Assembly: GCA_034430415.1 (NCBI GenBank)
Contig: DAOUEN010000057.1
Span: 1-13,297 of the forward strand
Direction: 5' to 3'
DNA from: JADFUZ01 sp034430415
GTDB lineage: Bacteria; Chloroflexota; Dehalococcoidia; GIF9; AB-539-J10
DNA: 13,297 bases
The notes under the pieces are model-generated. The model was not told where the DNA came from. It ran no database searches and worked only from the letters and a program-made list of their open reading frames with translations. Both the position numbers and the translations under genes were made by a program. Below are positions 6,408 to 12,011 of the stretch, piece after piece (position 1 is the stretch's first letter; the number at the start of each line of letters is the position of its first letter).

Positions 6408-7649
6408 TTAGTCCGAGGGCCTTCTGAAGGCGAGTACTGCATTGGACCCGCCAAAGCCGAAGGATTCAGATAGGGCTGTGTTGACCTCTGCCCTTCGAGC
6501 CACATTGGGGACGTAGTCCAGATCACATTCAGGGTCCGGAGTATCATAGTTTATTGTCGGGGGAATTGTGCCCTCTGCAATCGTAAGCACAGTGAAGATG
6601 GCTTCCACCGCCCCCGCCGCCGCTAACAGATGGCCCATCATGGACTTGTTGGAGCTTATGGCCACTCTGCGAGCGTAGTCCCCCAAAGCGATCTTTATCG
6701 CCTCAGTCTCCGACCTGTCATTGCTTCTGGTGGAAGTGCCATGAGCATTGATATAGTCGACTTCGCCAAGTGAGACACCGCCGTCTTCTAAAGCCAGTGC
6801 AATGCACCTCGCCTGGTTCTCGCTGTCAGCCTCTGTTATGTGATAGCCATCAACATTGGAACCGTAACCCACAAGCTCAGCATAGATCCTGGCTCCTCGC
6901 ATCCTTGCCAACTCCATATTTTCGAGAATCACAGTTCCAGCCCCCTCTCCGATCACGAAGCCATCACGGTCCTGGTCAAAGGGACGCGACGCCTTCTCTG
7001 GCTCGTCGTTTCTGCAAGATACCGCTCCCATTCTAATCAAGCCGGCGACGCCTACCGGCAGAATATAGGCATCGCTCCCCCCGGCGATCATGATGTCTGC
7101 CTCGCCATATTGGATATGTCTGAAAGCATCGCCGATAGCATGGCTGCCAGTAGCACAGGCGGTAACTACACACTTACTTGGTCCTCTGGCGCCAAAAACA
7201 ATCGAAATCTCTGCCACTGCCATGTTCGGTATGAAACCGGTGATGAAGAAAGGGGAGATCTTATCCGGACCATCATCCCGAAGGATAAAGCAGTTCTTCT
7301 CATAGGTCAGCATACCGCCAACACACGTGCCGAACACTGTTCCCACTCTAGTAGCATTGCTGGCGTTGATGGTCAGTCGAGCATCATCCAATGCCATCTG
7401 GCTAGCGGCCAGCGCATAGTGGATAAAGGGATCAGTCCTTCTAGCCTTCTTCTTGTCTATAAAGTCCTCAGCATGGAAGTCCTTGAGCTCAGCTGCGATC
7501 TGTGACTTGAAGCCGGAGGCATCGAACCTGGTGATCCTTGACACTCCGGATTTGCCCTGGCACAGCGCCCGCCATGACTGCTCGACACCAATACCTAAAG
7601 GGGTGACAGCACCAAGTCCGGTGACAACCACCCTTCTCTTATTCATCAT
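6408..7649 (-). CDS. fabF: Beta-ketoacyl-ACP synthase II
   Basis: A 413-residue condensing enzyme that joins malonyl-ACP to a growing acyl chain in type II fatty acid synthesis in the cytoplasm. The full catalytic set is present: C165 in VVTACATGSHA, H303 in INAHGTSTRSND, K335 in SSNKSMMGH and H340. The N-terminus RRVVVTGLGAVTPLG and C-terminal SESFGFGGSNAVLAF are typical, and the length matches FabF. The start ATG (7649) overlaps the acpP stop in an ATGA, so translation is coupled to acpP, its carrier partner. KAS I (FabB) is less likely given the overall motifs and the acpP-fabF order, which is common for FabF. Nothing is missing or altered. Confidence 0.97.
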   Translation of the reverse strand: MMNKRRVVVTGLGAVTPLGIGVEQSWRALCQGKSGVSRITRFDASGFKSQIAAELKDFHAEDFIDKKKARRTDPFIHYALAASQMALDDARLTINASNATRVGTVFGTCVGGMLTYEKNCFILRDDGPDKISPFFITGFIPNMAVAEISIVFGARGPSKCVVTACATGSHAIGDAFRHIQYGEADIMIAGGSDAYILPVGVAGLIRMGAVSCRNDEPEKASRPFDQDRDGFVIGEGAGTVILENMELARMRGARIYAELVGYGSNVDGYHITEADSENQARCIALALEDGGVSLGEVDYINAHGTSTRSNDRSETEAIKIALGDYARRVAISSNKSMMGHLLAAAGAVEAIFTVLTIAEGTIPPTINYDTPDPECDLDYVPNVARRAEVNTALSESFGFGGSNAVLAFRRPSD

Positions 7650-7888
7650 TTGCTCTTCAGCTCGACGTAGTCAACTGCATCCTGAACAGTCTGCAGTTTT
7701 CCGGCATCTTCGTCGGGAATCTCAATTCCAAAGGCTTCCTCCACCGCCGTCATCATCTCTATGAGATCCAGGCTATCAGCACCGAAGTCATCAACAAAAG
7801 ATGCCTCCAGAACCACTTTCGCCTCATCAACTTCCAGCAGTTCCACGACCAACTCTTTCAACCGCTCGAATGTACTCTGTTCACTCAT
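7646..7888 (-). CDS. acpP: Acyl carrier protein
   Basis: An 80-residue acidic four-helix protein that carries acyl chains on a 4'-phosphopantetheine arm. The attachment serine is S39 in the invariant DSL motif (DDFGADSLDLIEMM), followed by the recognition helix with EEAFGIEIPDEDA. Start ATG 7888 has a GAGGAG ribosome site about 6 bases upstream. The stop overlaps the fabF start by four bases, forming a two-gene operon for fatty acid elongation. Confidence 0.98.
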   Translation of the reverse strand: MSEQSTFERLKELVVELLEVDEAKVVLEASFVDDFGADSLDLIEMMTAVEEAFGIEIPDEDAGKLQTVQDAVDYVELKSK

Positions 7889-7949
7889 TGTGTCTCCTCG
7901 CTTTCTAGCTTCTACTTGGCTGATCCTTGCTCAACACAAGTCCAAAACT

Positions 7950-7976
7950 GGATTACAATATTAGCATCCCTGTCAA
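7950..7976 (-). promoter_or_regulatory. Possible promoter of acpP-fabF
   Basis: On the minus strand a perfect TTGACA (7971-7976) is followed after 15 bases by TAATCC (7950-7955). The -35 is exact but the -10 is weak and the spacing short. It would give a leader of about 55 bases. No FapR- or FabT-like operator is recognised. Confidence 0.35.
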
Positions 7977-7996
7977 TTTGCCACCACACATGGTTC

Positions 7997-8031
7997 AGAG
8001 ACATGCGCCGGGGCAGCCGGCGCATGTCTCT
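7997..8031 (-). terminator. Perfect 15-bp inverted repeat after trpB2
   Basis: AGAGACATGCGCCGG is perfectly complementary to its downstream arm around a 5-base loop, 68 bases past the trpB2 stop and just before the acpP promoter region. Such a stable stem should end or stabilise the trpB2 transcript, but no U run follows in either direction, so it is not a classic intrinsic terminator. Confidence 0.6.
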
Positions 8032-8099
8032 CCAGCACCATAGCCACAATCCTGACCCGCTGAGTACGACCTAGCTATTCCTGCTCTCGCACCAGCGGT

Positions 8100-9470
8100 C
8101 TACATCTTTGGCAGATGAGTTAGAGCTTCCTTCACCTTTTCCTCAGGATAGTCATAATCCTGAAGCTTGCCCGCCAGGTAGTCATCATAGGCACCCATGT
8201 CGAAATGCCCATGACCACTGTGGGCCAGCAGGATGGTCTTTGACTCGCCGGACTCCCTGCACTTGAGGGCTTCGTCGATCGTCACCCTGATGGCGTGGTC
8301 GGTCTCGGGAGCGCTGATAATGCCCTCGGTGCGAGCGAACATAATCCCAGCTTCGAAGGTGCTCAACTGAGGCACTGCTCTGGCCTCAACAAGTCCCAAC
8401 CGATGAAGGTGACAGATAATGGGTGCCATCCCATGGTAACGCAATCCCCCGGCATGCACCGGCGGAGGCACAAAGGTATGACCCAAGGTGTACATATGGA
8501 CGATAGGAGCCATACCGGCGACATCTCCATAATCCCAGGCATAGAGGCCTTTGGTGACCGTGGGACAGCTTGCAGGCTCGACGTTGATGATCCTCAGGTC
8601 TGGCTTCGTCCCGTCGATCTTGTCCTTGACAAAGGGCAGATACAGCCCGGCAAAGTTGGAACCACCGCCTATGCAGCCGACGATAATGTCGGGATAGGCG
8701 TCGGCCTGCTCCATCATCAGCTTCCTGGCCTCCAGGCCATTCACGGTCTGGTGCAGCAGGACGTGATTGACGACGCTGCCTATGGAGTACTTGGTGTCGT
8801 CGCGGCCGAAGGCATCTTCTATGGCCTCGCTGATGGCTATACCCAGACTGCCCGGGGAGTCGGGATCTTCCGCCAGGATACGGCGCCCTATCTCGGTATC
8901 CGGGCTGGGACTCGGCACGCATTGAGCTCCCCAGGTCTCCATCAGAACGCGACGGTAAGGCTTCTGGTTGTAGCTTACCCTGACCATATAGACCTTGCAT
9001 TCAAGACCGAAGAACATAGTGCCCATAGACAGGGCGCTTCCCCATTGCCCGGCACCGGTCTCGGTAGCCAGCCGCTTGAATCCTTCCTTCTTGGCATAGT
9101 AGGCCTGGGCCACTGCCGTGTTCGGCTTGTGGCTGCCTGCCTGGCTAGTCCCTTCGTACTTGTAGAAGATCTTGGCCGGTGTGTCCAAAGCCTTCTCCAA
9201 ACGGTACGCCCGGTGCAGAATCGTCGGTCTCCAAGTGCGGTACACGTCCTGGACTTCCTCGGGGATTTCGATGTAGCGCTCCGTGCTGAACTCCTGCCTG
9301 TTGATCGCATCGGGAAACAGCGGAGGAGGTAGAGGCATGTCCAGCGGACACACTTCCTTGGTCACGGGGTGGCGCAGAGGTGGCAGCGGCTCAGGAAGGT
9401 CAGGCAGAATGTTATACCAATGGGTCGGCATGTCCTTTTCATCAAGTACAAACTTTGTTCTCTTATCCAT
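8100..9470 (-). CDS. trpB: Tryptophan synthase beta chain, TrpB2 type
   Basis: A 456-residue PLP enzyme that condenses indole with L-serine (some members may prefer phosphoserine) to make tryptophan. It is the longer TrpB2 form, with an N-terminal extension rich in proline (LPEPLPPLRHP) absent from TrpB1. PLP-binding lysine K115 lies in GTSQAGSHKPNTA, the catalytic glutamate E137 in ETGAGQWG, and the cofactor phosphate loop in GCIGGGSN (265-272). The C-terminal part has HSGHGHFDM. Start ATG 9470 has AAAGGAG 8 bases upstream. There is no trpA or other trp gene in the window, so it may salvage free indole or act with an alpha chain encoded elsewhere. A tRNA-Trp-type T-box and a Trp-codon leader frame upstream independently support a tryptophan role. 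Confidence 0.95.
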   Translation of the reverse strand: MDKRTKFVLDEKDMPTHWYNILPDLPEPLPPLRHPVTKEVCPLDMPLPPPLFPDAINRQEFSTERYIEIPEEVQDVYRTWRPTILHRAYRLEKALDTPAKIFYKYEGTSQAGSHKPNTAVAQAYYAKKEGFKRLATETGAGQWGSALSMGTMFFGLECKVYMVRVSYNQKPYRRVLMETWGAQCVPSPSPDTEIGRRILAEDPDSPGSLGIAISEAIEDAFGRDDTKYSIGSVVNHVLLHQTVNGLEARKLMMEQADAYPDIIVGCIGGGSNFAGLYLPFVKDKIDGTKPDLRIINVEPASCPTVTKGLYAWDYGDVAGMAPIVHMYTLGHTFVPPPVHAGGLRYHGMAPIICHLHRLGLVEARAVPQLSTFEAGIMFARTEGIISAPETDHAIRVTIDEALKCRESGESKTILLAHSGHGHFDMGAYDDYLAGKLQDYDYPEEKVKEALTHLPKM

Positions 9471-9473
9471 TTC

Positions 9474-9518
9474 TCAATCTCCTTTCGTTATGGTTTGCTG
9501 TTTGCGGTGGTTCCTCAT
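9474..9518 (-). CDS. Putative 14-residue coupling frame before trpB2
   Basis: Read on the minus strand, ATG 9518 overlaps the stop of the upstream leader frame as ATGA and encodes MRNHRKQQTITKGD. Its TGA ends 3 bases before the trpB2 ATG, and it contains the trpB2 ribosome site. It would link translation of the leader peptide to trpB2. Evidence is arrangement only; the peptide is not recognised and may be chance. Confidence 0.35.
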   Translation of the reverse strand: MRNHRKQQTITKGD

Positions 9519-9565
9519 GCTTTAGCGTCGGTGCCCCGACGCCAGGTCTGCAATACGATGAACAT
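9515..9565 (-). CDS. Putative trp leader peptide
   Basis: A 16-residue frame, MFIVLQTWRRGTDAKA, starts at ATG 9565 with a strong AAAGGAGG ribosome site 7 bases upstream, just after the T-box terminator. It resembles the E. coli trp leader peptide core (IFVLKGWWRTS) in its FIVL...WRR order, from memory. Its single Trp codon (9542-9544) shares its last base with the foot of a 7-bp GC hairpin (9525-9542). A ribosome stalled for Trp-tRNA would therefore hold that hairpin open. Its role in control is inference; no U-run terminator follows the hairpin. Confidence 0.55.
   Translation of the reverse strand: MFIVLQTWRRGTDAKA
9525..9542 (-). promoter_or_regulatory. GC hairpin inside the trp leader frame
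   Basis: GCGTCGG and CCGACGC form a perfect 7-bp stem with a 4-base loop. It begins at the last base of the only Trp codon of the leader frame and ends before its stop. No U run follows, so if it regulates, it would act on translation, RNA stability or a pause rather than by intrinsic termination. Confidence 0.5.
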
Positions 9566-9587
9566 AGTCATTCCTCCTTTCAATAAC

Positions 9588-9617
9588 AAAAAGCCTCTCG
9601 CCAAGGGGCGAGAGGCT
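9588..9617 (-). terminator. T-box intrinsic terminator
   Basis: An 11-bp stem (AGCCTCTCGCC with its complement, 4-base loop) followed on the minus strand by TTTTTG. This is a textbook terminator, located right after the T-box antiterminator sequence. Uncharged tRNA binding would favour the antiterminator and let transcription reach trpB2. Confidence 0.93.
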
Positions 9618-9868
9618 AATTCCTCGCGGTGCCACCCTAATTCGGCCTAACGACCATCTCTCTCGGGTACAGCTACCCAATAGCGATACCCTGGGTTATA
9701 ATAACGCTACCCCTGCGGCAAAGCCTACTCGACGCTGGTCTTTCGGTTTGCGGCTCCCAGGTCCATTCTAGCCTAGCGCAAGTATCGGCTCACACCTTAC
9801 CCGACTCTCTGCACTCCGCCTCAGGCTGTACTAGTCCTGTTCTCAGCCTTTCCTATATTCAGTTTTCA
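9588..9868 (-). promoter_or_regulatory. T-box riboswitch, tryptophan type
   Basis: A leader of about 280 bases that senses uncharged tRNA. The hallmark T-box AGGGTGGCACCGCG lies at 9625-9638 on the minus strand, just before a strong terminator. Upstream Stem I elements are visible: AGAGAG, the GGTAAGGTGTGAGCC apical region near 9790-9805, and GAATGGACCTGGGAGCC at about 9752-9768. I read UGG (9763-9765), followed by a purine, as the specifier codon. The acceptor-binding bulge is UGGC, which pairs with a tRNA ending GCCA; bacterial tRNA-Trp has G73. Both clues and the downstream trpB2 indicate tRNA-Trp. ACC (Thr) overlapping the same site is a less likely alternative. Confidence 0.92.
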
Positions 9869-9874
9869 GCGTCT

Positions 9875-9904
9875 ATGTTAATATGGGCGTCTTAAAATTG
9901 TCAA
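9875..9904 (-). promoter_or_regulatory. Promoter of the T-box/trpB2 transcript
   Basis: On the minus strand a perfect TTGACA (9899-9904) is followed after 18 bases by TAACAT (9875-9880), four of six to consensus. Predicted start near 9868, just before the first Stem I sequence, which agrees with the T-box 5' end. Confidence 0.65.
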
Positions 9905-9962
9905 TAGCCCCACCCCTAATCCCTGAATCTCTCCCAGTTTGGAGCCGAGTCCCTTCGATACC

Positions 9963-10631
9963 CTACTCCAACAGATCGCGCTCAAGCTGCCGGAGATCAG
10001 TCAGCGATTGGTGGTCGTTCCCTGATCTATCAAGGTAGAAAGCACGAAGGCCGACTTGCCTGGGATTCACAAAATCAGACTGCCAGCTATCGCCCACGTG
10101 GACAACTTCGCCCGGCCTCACCTTCATCTCCTGGCATACCCAGAGGTAGAAATCAGAGGTCTTCAACTGTCTGTAGTGGGAAGGGGCAGAAAAGACACGA
10201 GCAAAGTGGGAACTGATACCCTCCAGCAGGGGTTGCAGTAGCTCCAACGGAGTGCCCGAACAGACAATCAGCTTGTAGCGACCAGCCAGGGAGGAGAGAA
10301 CTCCTCTGACTTCAGGGTAGCAACGTACCTTGTCCCGGCAGCCTTGGAGAAGAGCTTCAAGTGTACCCAGCTCAAAGTATCTCAACCAGTAAGCCACATC
10401 GTACCACTCCAGCCTCTGGTCGCCGACCCTGTCATACTCGGTAAACACAATTCTCTCGGCCTGGTCATATTCAATACCCTTCTTCATGGCGTAAAGGGCC
10501 GGGATAGCCTCCTGCCACACAGTGTAGCTAAAGTCGTGCGTCACCAGCGTCCCTTCAGCATCGAAAGACACTACCTTGATGCCCCTCTGTGAGATCCCGC
10601 CCTGCAAAGCATCTCGGTCAACCTGGTTCAT
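9963..10631 (-). CDS. HAD-superfamily hydrolase
   Basis: A cytoplasmic phosphatase- or dehalogenase-like enzyme of about 222 residues. Motif I is SFDAEGTLV with nucleophile D24, but the usual second aspartate is Glu (DxE). Motif II is VCSGTP (S125), motif III lysine is K157 in LKTSDFY, and motif IV is HVGDSWQSDFVNPRQVG (D181, D186). A helical cap domain fills residues about 35-105. The substrate is unknown. The start is uncertain: the frame is open to TTG 10706, I chose ATG 10631, and the short distance normally seen before motif I suggests an even later start (for example GTG 10568) is possible; none has a strong ribosome site. It stands alone, divergent from the radical SAM gene and upstream of the trpB2 leader, with no obvious terminator between. 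Confidence 0.88.
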   Translation of the reverse strand: MNQVDRDALQGGISQRGIKVVSFDAEGTLVTHDFSYTVWQEAIPALYAMKKGIEYDQAERIVFTEYDRVGDQRLEWYDVAYWLRYFELGTLEALLQGCRDKVRCYPEVRGVLSSLAGRYKLIVCSGTPLELLQPLLEGISSHFARVFSAPSHYRQLKTSDFYLWVCQEMKVRPGEVVHVGDSWQSDFVNPRQVGLRAFYLDRSGNDHQSLTDLRQLERDLLE

Positions 10632-10760
10632 TGGAATTGCCAATGCTATCACAACCAGTGAGTGAGGGTCTATGCATTTGCCTGTCCTTCGCCAGTAGCG
10701 ATACAATACCCCGAATATCCTGTAAACGGCTGGTGCAATGTGCCACAGCGGCTTCTTGCT

Positions 10761-10776
10761 CAGATGACATCATCTG
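10761..10776. repeat. Dyad in the divergent HAD / radical SAM gap
   Basis: CAGATGA and TCATCTG form 7-base perfect arms around a CA centre. Position between two divergent genes makes it a candidate operator, but no family is recognised, and no convincing promoter is seen in the 10632-10865 gap around it. Confidence 0.4.
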
Positions 10777-10865
10777 GCTTCACTCGCACTGACAGGCGAA
10801 GCTCTTCTGACACCGAGAGGCCGATTGAGCACAGCCCGACATCGTGAATACCAAGTCCCCCGAAG

Positions 10866-12011
10866 ATGGAGAACCTGTATCGTCCTTTTGAGTTGGGGCC
10901 GATAAGGCCCCCGAGCGAGGCCTATTCCCTCCTCATAAGGGCTACCAGAAACTGCCCCTGGAACAGATGCCTCTTCTGTCACCTCTACAAGGGGACCAGA
11001 TTTGAGCTGAGGCCGGTAGGTGAAATCCTGAAAGACATCGAGTCAGCCAGGGCCATCAGCGAGGGCATAAGGGCGAAAGCCTGGAGAATGGGCTACGGCA
11101 ATGAGGTGGAGCAAGTGGCAGCAATGCTGTACAGGCAACCACAGTGGGACCAGTGTGTGCGCAACGTCGCCCTCTGGCTGTGGGCTGGAGGACAGTCCGC
11201 ATTCCTTCAGGATTCTAACAGCCTCATCATGAGGACTCCAGAGTTGGTTCAGGTCATTCGGTCGCTGAAGGAAACTTTCCCAACTCTAGACAGAATAACC
11301 TCCTATTCGCGCTCTCATACCTCGGCGAGGAAATCGCTGCAAGAGCTAGGAGAGATCAAGGACGCCGGGCTGACAAGAATTCACACCGGGTTGGAGACGG
11401 GCTATGACCCTCTGCTTGCTTACATGCAGAAGGGAGCAACTGCCGAGCAGCACATAAGGGGTGGAAGAAAGATCAAGGAGTCAGGGATATCCTTGTGCGA
11501 ATATGTCATGCCCGGCCTGGGAGGCGAGGAGATGTCCCACGAACATGCCACAGAAACCGCCAGAGTGCTGAACGAAATCGACCCCGATTATATCAGACTG
11601 CGCACGCTTCACGTTTCCCCGAGTATGCCTTTGTGGTCAAGACTACAGGATGGACGTTTCCATCTACAAACAGAGGACGGGGTAGTCAGGGAAATAGGCG
11701 CTTTCATCGATAGACTGGAGCTCACCAGCCACCTGGTGAGCGACCACATCATCAACTTGCTGCCGGAGGTGGAAGGCAAAATGCCTCAGGACAAGCAGAA
11801 ATGCCTGAACGTCATAAGCAGATACTTGAGTCTGTCAGAGGAAGAGAGGCTCAACTTCATACTGGGCAGGAGAATGGGCCACTATGAGAGGCTGGATGAC
11901 TTGGCCGATAGCCAGAAGCATGACAAGCTGGACGAGTTCATAGCGCGCATCAATTCAGAGGGGAAGAGCATCGGACAGCTGGTGTCAAGGCTAAAGGATA
12001 GCTTCATCTAG
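10866..12011 (+). CDS. Radical SAM protein of unknown function
   Basis: A 381-residue cytoplasmic enzyme expected to cleave S-adenosylmethionine at a 4Fe-4S cluster. Cluster cysteines are C30, C35 and C38 in RNCPWNRCLFC, a CX4CX2C spacing rather than the classic CX3CX2C, as in a group of uncharacterised Elp3/MiaB-like (COG1032-type) proteins. The core continues with LWLWAGGQSAFLQDSN, a GLTRIHTGLETGYD strand typical of the SAM barrel, and YVMPGLGGEE. The C-terminal 120 residues are helical and charged without a known domain; no cobalamin domain is present. Start ATG 10866 has no strong ribosome site. The gene converges on elp3 and shares a CTAG with its stop. The substrate cannot be told; two radical SAM genes side by side need not be related in function. 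Confidence 0.88.
   Translation: MENLYRPFELGPIRPPSEAYSLLIRATRNCPWNRCLFCHLYKGTRFELRPVGEILKDIESARAISEGIRAKAWRMGYGNEVEQVAAMLYRQPQWDQCVRNVALWLWAGGQSAFLQDSNSLIMRTPELVQVIRSLKETFPTLDRITSYSRSHTSARKSLQELGEIKDAGLTRIHTGLETGYDPLLAYMQKGATAEQHIRGGRKIKESGISLCEYVMPGLGGEEMSHEHATETARVLNEIDPDYIRLRTLHVSPSMPLWSRLQDGRFHLQTEDGVVREIGAFIDRLELTSHLVSDHIINLLPEVEGKMPQDKQKCLNVISRYLSLSEEERLNFILGRRMGHYERLDDLADSQKHDKLDEFIARINSEGKSIGQLVSRLKDSFI

Noticed and set aside
6840..7505. A 221-codon plus-strand open frame opposite fabF
   Set aside because: No domain or ribosome site; shadow of fabF, which has complete catalytic motifs.
8295..9332. A 345-codon plus-strand open frame opposite trpB2
   Set aside because: It is antisense to a clear TrpB2, has no recognisable motif, and arises from codon bias of the gene on the other strand.
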